NCBI GenBank assembly: GCA_032717465.1
Contig: CM064670.1
Coordinates: forward strand, 19,128,439-19,192,438
DNA: 64,000 bases
Direction: 5' to 3'
Source of the DNA: Coenobita brevimanus
Taxonomy: Eukaryota > Arthropoda > Malacostraca > Decapoda > Coenobitidae
The position numbers and the translations under genes were made by a program. How positions within the stretch are numbered: position 1 is the first letter of the stretch; the number at the start of each line of letters is the position of its first letter. Below are positions 1 through 10,990 of the stretch, in pieces. The notes beneath the pieces were generated by a model. The model saw nothing but the letters and a program-made list of their open reading frames with translations. It searched no databases and was not told the DNA's origin.

Positions 1-75
1 ATACAGCGTGGTGTTCCTTCTGACTATATCCTGCCGGCTTCGGCTGGATTGTTTGGATGGGGGGGGGGAAGCCTT
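1..75 (+). mobile_element. CR1-like LINE 3' UTR fragment
   Basis: The first 65-75 bases match 13336-13405, inside the 3' untranslated part of the CR1-like LINE at 11.4-13.5 kb (shared words include gcgtggtgttc and the G-rich run after ggatgg). It is a non-coding remnant cut by the window edge. Identification rests only on this internal match. Confidence 0.5.
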
Positions 76-669
76 CTTCATTGCTATCCTTATCTCATTC
101 AAGTACACCTTTCTGCATTATCGACAGACAGCTTTTCGGTGATTAATGACAAAACTCAGAGCTCTGAACCAATGGAACATTGTTCGAAACAGACTGACAG
201 AATATTACATCAAAATAACAGTACGTGAGACAAAGTGCAAAATAGTTGGATAAATGACATTCCTAATGACGGTGACACACAATAAATGGGTCAATACGAT
301 AAATATCCTAACAATGAATACCATTAGTACGACAATTGTACAAAATGGAATCACATAGCAAAACAAGAACTTATATCCTCGTTTCATAGACGGTACCCAC
401 AGTTGACATGTACCACAAAATGGTTGTTACCGCAAAGTACACTATGTAATGAGAGGTGCATACTGTAGTCTGATGTCCAAATACTGTAGATATGGTATGT
501 ATATACAACCGTACACCCACAAACGGTACAGGTACCGTTTGTTGACAGAGATGCCCTGTACCTATTCCTGATACTGGCACTCAATCGTGATAATGATGCG
601 CTGGCATCGTTACTACCAGGGACGTTTACGTTGTATGGCCCACGTCCACCTTGACAACAGTGTACTGTT

Positions 670-1715
670 GGAGAAATTTCTGCGCGGGACACCCCGTAGA
701 AGGCAGCAGGAGCGGCAAATAATTTGATCTGGTAAGCCCCAGTCATACTGCAGGTACGACTTGTCGCAAACCTGAAAATCGCGAAACCAGTCCCCGACCA
801 CAGAGGTCTCCGAGCAGTCGTGCCATCGATCGGCTACCGGTGGTCGTCCACTGTCCGTCCAGCGTCCGTCTAGTGGGTGGCCGAACGGCGACCATGGCCA
901 GGTACACACAGGTCAAGACACTGACGGGTGGCCGGCCAGTCGTCGGCAGGCCGGCGACAAACGGCGGCCGGTCCACGTCCTGTCGCAGTTAGGCCGCGAC
1001 CACTAGACCGACACCAGCCGCGGATTGGCCGGCGGCTGGTCTTGGTCCAGCCCACCACCTGTCGCTCGACTAATCACTGGCTGGACGGTGGCCGGACTTC
1101 AACCACCACCCCGGACAGGAGGCTTGTGGACGGCGGCCGCCGCAGTCTAGTCATTGCCTTGACAGAGTGCGGACAGCCACTGCACAGAGCGGTCGGCGAC
1201 TGGCGACATCGGTGGTCGCGGGGAGGTTTTTCGTACAGCACGAAAAACCTCGCAACGATTTTTTGGTCGCCATGGTGGCCTGCGGCTAGACCGAGACATA
1301 TGAAGACTGGTAGTAAACCTCACCAAAACCACCCACGACATGCAGGTCGCGGGTGGTTTGCGATAAGTCGTACCTGCAGTGTGACTGGGGCCTAACAGTG
1401 TTGGGGGTAAAGGAGGGATGGGACGTGCGGGGTGGGTGAGGGATAGAGGTGGTAGTGGAGGGTAGCTGTGTGGTGGGAGGGGTGGGACGTGAGGGATGGG
1501 GAGGTATTGGGAGTAGCTGTGTGTTGGGAGAGATAGGAGTGGGGGTAGCGGAGTTTTGGGGAGAGGCTTAGTAGCCATTTAATGTCGTAACATAATTTGC
1601 TTAGATTTTAAATGAATGTGTTTTTATGATAGGGGAACACACGAAATAGCAACAAGCTGTAAAGTGATGGTTCATGACATGATGAAAAGTGGTCAGTTCA
1701 GTGATCATGCAAGGT
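670..1715 (-). mobile_element. Tc1-like transposon relic, 5' part (copy T1)
   Basis: Read on the minus strand, 1715 to 1393 and 735 to 670 follow the non-coding region just upstream of the transposase of copy T2 (about 6895-7190): first words such as atgaaccatca and ttaaatggctac, then a C-rich stretch, then a 23-bp word shared with one mismatch (670-692 against 7168-7190). The two copies therefore lie in inverted orientation about 6.5 kb apart. No transposase frame follows on the minus strand below 670, so T1 appears internally deleted or non-autonomous. Its 3' end may reach about position 200, where AT-rich sequence with gtac-rich words resembles 8.3-8.6 kb, but I cannot place it. A Harbinger-type MITE interrupts it at 736-1392. 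Confidence 0.55.
736..1392. mobile_element. PIF/Harbinger-type MITE with 37-bp TIRs and TAA duplication
   Basis: A 657-bp GC-rich insertion. The left end 736-772 (GCCCCAGTCA...) and right end 1355-1391 are inverted repeats matching at 35 of 37 positions. It is flanked by TAA at 733-735 and 1393-1395. The related site in copy T2 (around 7117-7139) reads straight through with a single TTA (TAA on the other strand), so the empty site is visible in this window. A 3-bp TWA target duplication is characteristic of the PIF/Harbinger superfamily. Frames inside it are GC-driven and resemble no transposase, so it is non-autonomous. Confidence 0.8.
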
Positions 1716-2529
1716 TGATATAAACACACAGACATCACCAACATGTAATCTTATAATATGACTCGCCCCTCCAGCATCTGTAACATCCCTATTGTAACAC
1801 ATAGACTAATATCAGACGATTACCTCAGATATTTCTCAGAAAAGTTGCTCATACATTCTTAATTGTAACGTAGATATGTAGTGTATGGAAAATAAAGTAT
1901 ATATAATATTCCATTTCTTCGTTATTTCAGTCAACCATTAGTATTTTTTACCCGAAAAGGCATTAAAGTATGTCAGATTTTTAGACAATGCATCTTTGTT
2001 AGCTGTCAATGTGAATTTGATATATTTCCTAAATAGTAAGCACATGCTGGGTGCTTGTCACAAACTAATATAAGCAAAAAACCAGACCTTGACCTTTTCA
2101 GGTCAATCACTAGCGTCTGCGTGTGTGAGTGTTGTGCAGTGCATAATACTGGGTCTCTCGCTGTCTAACTCTCTCCGTTTATCTCATAGATACTCATAAG
2201 TAGGCTTAGGATAATCATGCATTTGCATATGTTCTTATGCAACTGCATATTCTAGCCATTTATGATCGTAAGTGCATATTCCTACTTTTTTGGTTATTTA
2301 TACAGCATATTCTTTGAAATTTCCTGGGTGTTATAATAACTTCAACTTGTAATAATATTTAAAGTCCTAATATCCATCAGATCATAGTGAATTATATACT
2401 GGTACTGCTTAATTGGCCGTGCTTGGGAAGGCCGTGACTTGATTGTCAGTAGACAGCAGCTGAATGAGATGGATTCGTGTATCACCGCTTGACTCACCAG
2501 AGTCTGAGACGCATGCAGGGGCTGTGACT
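1716..2529. other. AT-rich stretch with nothing recognised
   Basis: No long frame, no terminal repeats and no similarity to other parts of the window. Around 2215-2280 several gcatatg and tgcatat words cluster, which may simply reflect AT-rich sequence. Confidence 0.4.
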
Positions 2530-2596
2530 AATATTATATAGATAGATAGATAGATAGATATAGATACAGATATAGATATACATACATACATAATTG
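2530..2596. repeat. (GATA)n and (ACAT)n microsatellite
   Basis: Runs of gata from about 2537 grade into atac/acat repeats to about 2592. It abuts the 3' end of the minus-strand LINE fragment that follows, the same pairing of LINE tail and tetranucleotide seen at other LINE copies here. Confidence 0.85.
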
Positions 2597-2935
2597 CCTC
2601 ATTTCTTCCTCATTTAATCTCTCCACCCAATCTTTAGTCTTCCCCTCGTTCGTCCCCCTTCCACCTGACTCCTCCATGCAACCTTCACAGGATCAACTTC
2701 CTCCATCCTGGTCACATGCCCATACCACCTCAAATGTGCGTTTCTTGCCTTCTCCACAACTGACACAACTCCTGCCTCTGCTCTGATGTCATCATTCCTC
2801 CTCCTCTCTCAGTGACACTCCCATTAGCCATCGCAGCATTCTCATCTCTATCCTCTCCACCTGTTTCTCTTCCTTCTTCCTCACCGCCCAGGCTTCTGCG
2901 CCATACAGCAATATAATAGTAACTTTTGGAAGATG
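2597..2935 (-). pseudogene. RTE-like LINE reverse transcriptase C-terminal fragment
   Basis: On the minus strand this reads LLYGAEAWAV, then a lysine/glutamate-rich stretch, then MRMLRWLMGVS, the typical post-catalytic 'thumb' region of RTE-like LINE proteins. It then shifts frame and ends near LNEEEMRQL. It lacks the endonuclease and the catalytic RT motifs, so it is a 5'-truncated dead copy. It is closest within the window to the LINE fragments at 8906-9155 and 10583-10800. Confidence 0.7.
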
Positions 2936-2974
2936 GCTTCAGGTCATTCCTCCATCTGCCTCACACACCCCAAA

Positions 2975-3006
2975 GGGGGGCGTGTTCCCCAGTTTGGAAA
3001 GCACTG
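2975..3006. mobile_element. Possible solitary hAT-type terminal sequence
   Basis: On the minus strand it begins CAGTGCTTTCCAAACTGGGG, the CAG(T)GxTTxxCAAACT pattern of many hAT (Charlie-like) termini and similar to the ends of the hAT element at 51842-57733. No partner end was found in the sequence to its left, so it may be a solo end or chance. Confidence 0.3.
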
Positions 3007-3289
3007 GTTTACAAGAACATTGCCAACCGAGTGCTAACCCAACATAGACATTGGATTGGTACCGACACATTCTATCAGTGACGTTTTTTGCTCTTGGTCC
3101 AGTTAATAATATTTGTTTATCCAAACAAGTATTAGAACGCGTAGTACTAAACTGATGCATGAAGTTAATCAGAAACAGAATAGTTGAGATGAGAAACTCT
3201 TGTTTAAATTATTATTCAGCTAACCTCTCCTCAACTGTGAGTTGTATGAGACAATAAGTGTGTGATATTATCTCTTAGTGTGTGTGGAA

Positions 3290-3597
3290 GGAGTGCTCGG
3301 AGAGGAGGATAACTGCCTGCCAAAATTTAATGCGTTTGGGTTATGTGTGTAATTCACCTGGTCGGTCAGGATAACGTGATTGGAGTGATCGTCAGCTCAT
3401 TACCCTCCGGAGAAGAGCTATGAGCTCATATAGTCCGATCTAGGGAAAGGCTGAGATCTTCACACATGCACACAATCATCCCCTCCCTCAGGAGGAACAG
3501 TAACCTCCCACTTCGCTAGTGAAACTTCTCGCACCCGATCCGGTGCGAACCCCCGTCCTACTAGATGACAGGCGAAAGCATTACCACTATGCCAGTT

Positions 3598-3600
<3 letters not shown>
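3290..3600 (-). mobile_element. tRNA-derived SINE
   Basis: On the minus strand a tRNA-like head starts near 3600 with an A-box-like word (ggcatagtggtaatgc) and a B-box-like word (ggggttcgcacc, about 3540-3551), the internal RNA polymerase III promoter layout. An unrelated body of about 200 bp follows towards 3290. The head touches a long (GT)n tract. It does not fold as a complete tRNA with a 3' acceptor arm, so I call it a SINE rather than a gene. Confidence 0.55.

Positions 3601-3677
<77 letters not shown>
3599..3677. repeat. (GT)n microsatellite
   Basis: About 39 uninterrupted gt units next to the SINE head. Frames reading valine/cysteine or threonine/histidine repeats through it are artefacts. 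Confidence 0.97.
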
Positions 3678-3678
<1 letters not shown>

Positions 3679-4097
3679 TTAGAACAATTGTGTGGACGGG
3701 GCGACAGCTGCTGCTAGCAATGCAAGTTTTACATTGTGCTGGTAAATTTGTGTGTCGTATGTATTTTTTCAAATAATTCACTTTAACAGCGCCATTATGT
3801 CCGTATTCAGATGACAACTGAAAAATACTGATTATATCTAATTCCTGTCAACCAAAAGGTTACCAGTGTGACTGTATGTAAGGTTATCTACCGTGTGTGT
3901 CAGACAGAGAGAGATTATGCACGTTTAATACTCGTATAATCACACACGCCTGCACATAAGCATAAAGTTATATAGGCCTACTAAGATATGAGGGATTGGC
4001 CCTAAGGAAGTGTTGACTGGAGTATGCTTAAATTTATAGTCTGGTATGAAGGCCAGGCTCATCCATCCGTAACCCGGGTAAGTGCCTATATATACGA
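3678..4097. other. No recognised feature
   Basis: Unique-looking AT-rich sequence between a microsatellite and the 3' tail of an RTE-like LINE. No credible frame, terminal repeat or internal match was seen. Confidence 0.35.
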
Positions 4098-6591
4098 TTA
4101 TCTATCTATCTATAGCCCGATGCCCTAATCCCGCACAGGGTGGCCGCAGACAAAACGCCTCCAAGTCGCTCTGTCATCCACCATTTGACTACGCTTCCCC
4201 CAACTCACCCCCCCTCCCTCATATACCTCTCAACTCCATCCCTCCACCTCATCCTCGGTCTACCCCTCCCTCTCCCTTCCTCCACCTCACCTACATACAC
4301 CCTCTTAGTCAGTCTTTCATTCTCCATTCTCTCCACATGTCCAAACCACCTCAGTGTATTTCTCCTAATCTTCTCAACCACATTCACATCCATCCCACAA
4401 CGTTCCTTCACTTCTTCATTCGTCAACCTGTCCCTCCATGTCACTCCACATGCTCCTCTCAAGTAACTCATTTCCACTGCTCTCACTCTTAACTTGTTCC
4501 CCTCTTGCAAGGTCCACGCCTCGCTTCCATACGTCAGGGTAGGGATCACAATACTATCATGCAGTGACTTCTTAACTTCCATACTCACATCCCTATTTCT
4601 CATCACTGCTTTCAGTGAACCAACAACCTTCCTTCCCTGCTGTACCCTTTCACGCACTTCATCCCCCAAAGTTCCATCCTTACTCATCACACTACCCAAG
4701 TACTTGAACGCACTCACATTCTCCATATCCTCACCATCCAACCTCACTGTAAATTCTGTGACTTCATTCCTCTCAAACACCATAACTTCACTTTTGTTTA
4801 CATTAACTTTCAGCTTCCTCCTCCTACACACTGTCCCAAATTCATTCACCAAAACTTGCAACTCCCATTTATCTTCACTCAAAAATACTGTATCATCAGC
4901 AAACAGCAACACCGGAATCTTCCAAATCTCACCCTCAGTCATTAGAGCCACTCCCACATCCACTGCCCTACCTTGCACCTCCTTTACAACCCCATCCATG
5001 TAGGCTATATATTAAACAGCCATGGAGACATCACACAACCCTGTTTTAGTCCCACACTGAGATCAAAGAACTCACTCAGCTCACCATCTACTCGCACCGT
5101 AGCCCTAGCTCCTTCGTACATACTCATCACAGCACTCAACAATTTCCCCTCCACTCTATATATCCTTAATACCTTCCACATACCTTGCCTGTCTATTCTG
5201 TCATAAGCTTTCTCCAAGTCCATGAAGGCAGCATACACTTTCTTTCCCTTCTCTAGATACTTCTCCACTAAACATCTTAGAACAAATATCTGATCTACAC
5301 ACCCTTTTCCCTTCCTAAATCCCCCTTGTTCTTCTCCAACTAGCTCCTCTGTCATATGCCTAACCCCGTCAATGAGTATTCTGCCATATATTTTACCAGT
5401 CACACTAAGAAGGCAAATGCACCTATGGTTACCACATACTTCTCTCTCCTCTTTTCCTTTGCATAAAGGAACAATTATAACTGATTTCCAGTCCTCTGGA
5501 ACCCTTCCCTCTTCCCAGGCCAATCTACACAACTTCCATATCCACTCCACAACAATCTCACCCCCATACCTCAGCATTTCACCACCCACTCCATCAATTC
5601 CTGGGGCCTTTCCCATCTTGATCTTCTTCATTGATCCGCTACTTCCGCCCTACTAATCTCTTTCTCCCTCCTCTCATCTCTTCTCCCAGCCATTCCCCAG
5701 CCACTTATACTCGCACTACTCTCACACTCTACATTCAGCAAATCCTCAAAGTGCTTCTTCCATCTCCTCAATTTCTCTCTCTTCTCCACCTATCTTTCAC
5801 TCCCCTACTACTCCCCTACTACTTCCCCTTTCACACTGCCTTACTTTCTTTACCTCCTTCCAAAACAATTTCTTACTCTCCCTCCATTTCACACTCAGAT
5901 TCCTCCCAAACTCTTCATCCACTTTCTTCTTACTCACCTTGACCAGTCTCTTCACCTTCTTTCTTCTCATATATACCTCTCTCTTCTCTCTCTCATCATC
6001 TCCCCTACCTCTACTCGCTAACCACTCCCCTACTACTTCCCTTTCACACTGCCTTACTTTCTTTACCTCCTTCCAAAACAATTTCTTACTCTCCCTCCAT
6101 TTCACACTCAGATTCCTCCCAAACTCTTCATCCACTTTCTTCTTACTCACCTTGACCAGTCTCTTCACCTTCTTTCTTCTCATATATACCTCTCTCTTCT
6201 CTCTCTCATCATCTCCCCTACCTCTACTCGCTAACCATTCACTATATGCCTTCTTCTTTGGTTCCACAGCTCGTTTCACCTCATCATTCCACCATGCTGT
6301 CCCTTACACACCCTTGCATCTCTTCACTCCACAAACCACCTCACACGGTGCGCCTATCTCTTCCGTAAATATCTTACATACGTCTTCCACCCCTTCCATC
6401 TGCTCTAGCTCATACCTTCCCAATCTTTCTTCGACTATGCTCTTATACTCTGCCATTTTCTCACTATCTTGCAAATTCTCCACTCTCCTCACAGGAGCTG
6501 TTTCCTCCTGTCTTCCCCTTCGTCTCTTCAACCATTTTCTTTGCAGCTTTACCTTGGCCATCACTAAGTGATGGTCCGAGACTCTATTCCC
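4098..6591 (-). pseudogene. RTE-like LINE, endonuclease tail plus reverse transcriptase (copy a)
   Basis: A 2.5 kb 5'-truncated non-LTR retrotransposon. From its 5' side (6591) it carries the end of the endonuclease region and a basic linker (6304-6564). The RT follows at 5005-5631 with GKAPGIDG, EEQGGFRKGKGC, AFMDLEKAYD and LKQGCVMSPWLFNI. After a frameshift near 5000-5010 (a 5-base insertion in the word encoding NIYMDG), RT continues at 4205-4999 with LLFADDTVFLSED, the FADD catalytic box, and YGSEAWTL. The C-terminus ends in RGRPRMRWRDGVERY. The 3' end abuts (TCTA)n at about 4098-4115. Compared with copy i (59956-63114) it lacks most of the endonuclease. It would be inactive. Confidence 0.85.
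5813..6240 (-). repeat. 213-bp tandem duplication inside RTE-like copy a
   Basis: Two adjacent near-identical units. For example tcacactgcc starts at 5831 and again at 6044, an offset of 213 bases or exactly 71 codons. The duplication keeps the frame of the basic linker between endonuclease and RT, so the protein carries EWLASRGRGDDER and WKEVKKVRQCER twice. Copy i at 61.2-61.5 kb has this segment once. Confidence 0.85.
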
Positions 6592-8760
6592 CCACCTTTA
6601 TGTAAGGATAAATTACGCCGTCAGTCAAAGGGATGTATTTTCCTTATTTTGCCAGCGTTCGGTCTTAAGATAACGGTAGTTGACTTATACAACTACAAAA
6701 TGGACTATAACAGGATGTTAGATTCCGTATTCAATACAAGTTGCAATGAAAGTTACAGTATCATTGTTAAGCAACTTGCATGAGACGCAACTGAAATCAG
6801 TTCTAAATAATTGTAAATTCTCGGTCAACAATCGAAAGCTTTCCGATATGAGGGGAGGGAATGACGGAGGCAACGGATACCTGTTTGCTTAGGCACTGAA
6901 TTTATTCCATCACATACTGAACCATCATTAGTAGCTTGTTGCCACTATATTTTATTATTAACAGAAAATTCGTATTGGAATGATTATGTACTCAGAGTTT
7001 GTTAACACAATTAATGGCTACTTAACCTCTCCCTAACACACACCTACCCTCACCACCACCCTTCCTCTCCCCCATCACTCACCTTCCCCGCAACTCCCAC
7101 CCTCTGTTTCTCCCCCAGCACTGTTACCAGATCATTTCTGTCTGTCGCTGCTGCTGCCATCTACACAGTGTCCCGCGCGGAAATTTCTCCATCTGTACGT
7201 GTACCTTCCCTTGTGGAATCATGCCTCGTCGCAACACTTATATCAGAGGAGGATAAGAGAAGGATAATTGCAAAATATGAGGCAAACGAGGATTTCCTCA
7301 TCACCGCAGCTGACCTGGGCATTAAGAGGACAACCGCTTATGGCATCGTACGAAATTACCAGAGAAAGGGGTGCGTACATGACACCCGTGATTGTGCAGG
7401 CAGAAAACACAAGGTAGATGACGAATCCCTGGACTTCCTAGTAATGATGATTGTGGCCATCCCGACAATCACCTTAAAAGAACTAAACACGGGACTGCGA
7501 GAGAGCTTTCCCACAAAGCAGCATATATGTGACACTACAGTGGGAAAAAAATTAGATGGTGCTTTGGTTACCGTCAAGAAAGGTGTAAATATTCCACAAG
7601 ACCGGAATTCATGCGCAGTGAAAGATGCTCGAGTGGAGTACGCTCATTACATGTATGAGAGAGGGCTCCAACAACACCGTGTTTATGTGGACGAAACTGG
7701 ATATACAGTAATTGTTTTGTACACGAAACGTATGTATGGTCGTGCAGCATGAGGTGAGCGCGACTTACGAACCGTAGGGGGACAGCGAGGAGGTAATCTA
7801 ACACTGATAGCCGCTACCTCCGACGCTGGTGGATTAATTTATCATGAAATTCGCGTCCAGAATGTTACCAAGGCGGTTTTTACACATTTCCTAACATCCC
7901 TGGCTGTTATTCTGGGTGAAGAAGACGCCGTTGTCATCACTGATAATGCTCCGTGCCATCGTGATGTTGCGCAGTCCATGCCCAACCATGAAATGAGGCA
8001 CCTCCCACCACATTCACCATTTCTAAACCCCACAGAGAACTGCTTCAGCATCCTCAAAGCTATCCCTAAGCATTACCTCAACGGCATAGCGGGAGTATGT
8101 GATACTGCTGCAGCCTGGAGAGTGGGGCAGACCCTCAGGACTTACCGTGAAGGCAGACTACGAGCGGCGATGGAGGAGGCTCTAACAGTCATCACACCAC
8201 AACTAACTCGAGCAAATTATACGCACAGTAACTCATACCTGATGAAATGCCTTCATATGGAGGATGTATGGGACTAACGTAAATTGTACTTTACAACAGG
8301 GAAACAGGGTACAGTATTACCAGTACAGTGCATTTCGGGTAATGGAATGCATACGTGATGCCATGAAGATAAACAGGTACCGTATACATTTGTATGTATG
8401 TCACCTACATTTTCCTAATTTTGCTTTGTATGAAACATGTATGTATAAGTGTCTAGTACACAGACAGTGCGCATACTTTATTTACGATGTACAGGTTACA
8501 TGGGACGTGTACAGGTAACTGCACACCTGTACGTGGAATGGTTATGGTAAATGTATGTTGTGTTTTCCTGTACTGTAAAGACTTTCATACCGTATCAGAC
8601 AGTACAGTTTGTAGTGTACTGTGATGCATAATTATGGTAACATGAATATACAGTAGATTATCTATTCAAAACACCTGTAACCACAATGGCATCTTTATAT
8701 GTATGGAATGTAATTGATTAAATATACTTGTCAATTGATTATACATTGTGTCTGCTTGTC
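6592..8760 (+). mobile_element. Tc1-like (IS630-related) transposon, copy T2
   Basis: This contains about 600 bp of upstream non-coding sequence shared with T1, a transposase pseudogene, and about 480 bp of AT-rich downstream sequence. Terminal inverted repeats were not identified, so both ends are approximate. The left limit is where the neighbouring LINE stops (about 6591). The right side contains a short diverged tandem repeat (about 8788-8875) just beyond the limit given. Confidence 0.5.
7221..8277 (+). pseudogene. Tc1/IS630-type DDE transposase
   Basis: A cut-and-paste transposase remnant of about 350 codons. It begins with ATG at 7221 (MPRRNTYIRG), is frame-shifted by one base, and continues SEEDKRRIIAKYEAN with a helix-turn-helix region ending IVRNYQRKG. 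The catalytic triad is visible: D in YVDETG (7690-7692), D in ITDNAPCH (7942-7944) and E in FLNPTEN (8035-8037). Thirty residues separate the second D from the E, fewer than the 34 usual in Tc1. An in-frame TGA at 7750 lies between the first and second aspartates. With the frameshift and the stop it cannot make a full enzyme unless both are sequence errors. Confidence 0.8.
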
Positions 8761-8905
8761 CTTGAGGTTGTTTTATATCTAAGTATTTTGTGGATTGTTG
8801 TTGTTTAATCTTCACATATGTCACACTATTTTGTGGATTAATTGTTGTTTAATCTGCACGTAAGTCAAACTATTTTCTGGGAACGACAAATTATAATGGT
8901 ACGGT

Positions 8906-9155
8906 GGTATAGGAGTGATCTGTGACAGAAGGATCTCTGCAGAAATGAAAGGGAAAGTTTATAAGACTGTAGTGAGGCTAGCCATGTTCTACGGAATGGA
9001 GACAGTACCAATGACAAAAAGACAGGAGGCACCGTTGGAGGTAGCAGAATTGAAGATGTTGCGTTTTCCACTAGGAGTGACGAGGTTGGACAAAATTAGA
9101 AATGAACATATTAAGAGGGACAGCGCAACTAAGTCAGTCTGGGGACAAAGCTAGA
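8906..9155 (+). pseudogene. LINE RT C-terminal region, 5' portion of a split copy
   Basis: This encodes GVICDRRISAEMKGKVYKTVVRLAMFYG, METVPMTKRQE, LKMLRFPLGVTRLDKIRNEHI and then, one frame over, RGTAQLSQSGDKAREAK. That is the region after the catalytic core of an RTE-like LINE. The text stops at about 9155 and resumes at 10583, where the same family continues RRRDEEYVGMRML. The gap is filled by a Jockey-like LINE with a poly(A) tail. Confidence 0.75.
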
Positions 9156-10582
9156 GAAGCGAAGAAAGGAAGTTTGTCTGACCCCTCCAATTACAGACCA
9201 ATAGCTGTCACATCTTCTCTTGGTAAAGTATTTGAAACTTTAATTAATAAGCACATTGTTAAACATCTTGAAGCCAACAACTTAATTAGTGATAGACAAT
9301 ATGGTTTTCGCCACGAAAGATCCACCATTGACATACTCAATCTCTTAACTCATACCATTCATAAATCAATTGAACTTTTTGGAGAAACTCATGCAGCAGC
9401 CCTTGATATCTCCAAAGCTTTCGACAGAGTATGGCACCATTCCCTGCTGTCCAAACTCCCTTGCTATGGACTAACGTCTTTTGTTCCTTTGATTTCTTCA
9501 TATCTTAGTGACAGGAAAATAAGATTAAAGTAGATGATGTATATTCCAATTTCCACTCAATTAACGCCGGCGTGCCGCAGGGATCAGTTCTGGCGCCAAC
9601 TCTATTTCTGGTTCATATTAATGATCTCTTATCTGTCACCCACAATCCCATTCACTCATATGCAGATGACTCAACACTACATAGTTCATTCACACTCAGA
9701 CACCCATTTATAAAGTCTAATATCTCCACCTCTCAACTCAGTACAGCCATCTCCATAAATCAAGATCTATCTACAATCAGTGAATGGGGACAAAACAACC
9801 TTGTCTCTTTTAATGCTAGTAAAACTAAATATATACAGTTTACAAATAGACAGATATTGCCAGAGTCGTATATTACCTTCAGTGCTACTAATATTCCCAT
9901 CTCCAAAAGTATTGAAATTCTTGGCGTCTCACTTAACAGTGCCCTCAGCTGGACCTCTAATGTCAGATCACTTGCTAAAACTGCCTCAAAGAAACTTGGA
10001 TTATTGTACAGAGTCAGTAACTTCTTCACTGATGAGCAGTTAGCTATAATTTATAAGTCATGTGCGCTCTCAGCTTGAATATTGCTCACCCTTGTGGAAT
10101 GGTTGTGGAGAGGTTGCATTAAAACAACTAGACAAAGTTCAGAACAAAGCTGTTAGAATCATTAACAACCCTGCCATTACATATAAACTACCTCCCCTGC
10201 AAGAAGGAATGTTGCCTCCCTTGCATTATTTTACAGATATTTTTTTGGCAAATGCTCAGACGAAGTTGCGTCCATGGTGCCACCTCTCCATGCCATCCCT
10301 CGTGCTACACGGGCATCTGGTAGCGCTCATGACTGGAATGTCACTCAGCCATATTGCAGAACTTCTGCCTATCAGAATTCTTTCATTCCCCGAACTGCAT
10401 CTCTCTGGAACTCGCTTTCCCAGAGTTGTTTCCCTCCAAATTTCAACCCACAACTGTTCAAGTCTAACTGTTACAGATATTTTATGAACAGTGGACACCA
10501 GTAATCTGGTGTATGGATTATTATTTTTTTTTACTCATTTATTTTTCCTTCTTCCGTTCTGTTATTAAAAAAAAAAAAAAAA
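9156..10582 (+). pseudogene. Jockey-like LINE reverse transcriptase (copy J1), inserted in another LINE
   Basis: A 5'-truncated non-LTR element of about 1.4 kb with RT motifs SNYRPIAVTSSLGKVFE, GFRHERSTID, ALDISKAFDRVWHH, a stop after RKIRLK (near 9532), then GVPQGSVLAPTLFLVHINDL, the catalytic SYADDSTLH, and ILGVSLNSALSW. The C-terminal part reads YCSPLWNGCGEVALKQLDK and KAVRIINNPAIT (10062-10300). It ends with a short 3' UTR and an A17 tail at about 10566-10582. There is no RNase H domain. Its insertion splits a second LINE (8906-9155 and 10583-10800). Copy J2 lies at 14672-15730 on the other strand. Confidence 0.8.
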
Positions 10583-10800
10583 AGTGCGGAGGAGGGATGA
10601 GGAGTATGTCGGGATGAGGATGCTGGAAATGGAGTTACCAGGCAGGAGAAAGAGAGGAAGGCCAAAGTGAAGGTTTATGGATGTAGTGAAGGAGGACATG
10701 CGGGTGGTAGGTATAAGAGAAGGAGATGCAGAAGACAGAGTAATATGGAGGCGGGTGATCCGCTGTGGCGACCCCTAAAGGGAGAGCCGAAAGGAGAAGA
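10583..10800 (+). pseudogene. LINE C-terminus, 3' portion of the split copy
   Basis: This continues the fragment at 8906-9155: RRRDEEYVGMRMLEMELPG, then RKRGRPK, a stop, RFMDVVKEDMRVVG, EGDAEDRVIWRRVIRCGDP, and a purine-rich 3' end with agaagaagg. A short stretch of the protein between the two halves is missing, so the insertion or a later deletion removed about 25 bases. Confidence 0.75.
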
Positions 10801-10869
10801 AGGTATGGTTCATGATTCTGTGATATTAATGATGACCACTGATTTTTTATTCCCCATCTCTGTCTATCA

Positions 10870-10990
10870 ATACTGCCAAAAGGTGTAGTTCAGTCACTCT
10901 TTTAGGAACTGCCTAGCATGGGCCAACTGGCCTACTGCAGTTATCCTCTCTTCTCATTTTCTCTGTTCTTATGTTCTTCTATGAAATGAA
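10870..10990 (+). mobile_element. CR1-like LINE 3' end
   Basis: This matches 13400-13485 (gaactgcctagcatgggc, then ggcctactgcagttatcctc) and ends in ttcttatgttcttctatg. Short direct octamer-like repeats at the 3' end are characteristic of CR1 LINEs. No coding sequence of this copy is present upstream. Confidence 0.65.

Noticed and set aside
928..1395. 155-codon Arg/Pro-rich open frame
   Set aside because: Lies inside the GC-rich Harbinger-type MITE and runs through its TIR. No motif, and the composition explains the open frame.
1147..1578. 143-codon proline-rich minus frame
   Set aside because: Crosses the MITE end into a C-rich non-coding stretch of the Tc1-like relic. Composition artefact.
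4082..4492. Plus-strand Pro/His/Ser-rich frames over RTE-like copies (also at 5631-6571, 20016-20826, 48706-49367, 58682-59288)
   Set aside because: Antisense shadows of the minus-strand RT. The LINE reading explains the open frame.
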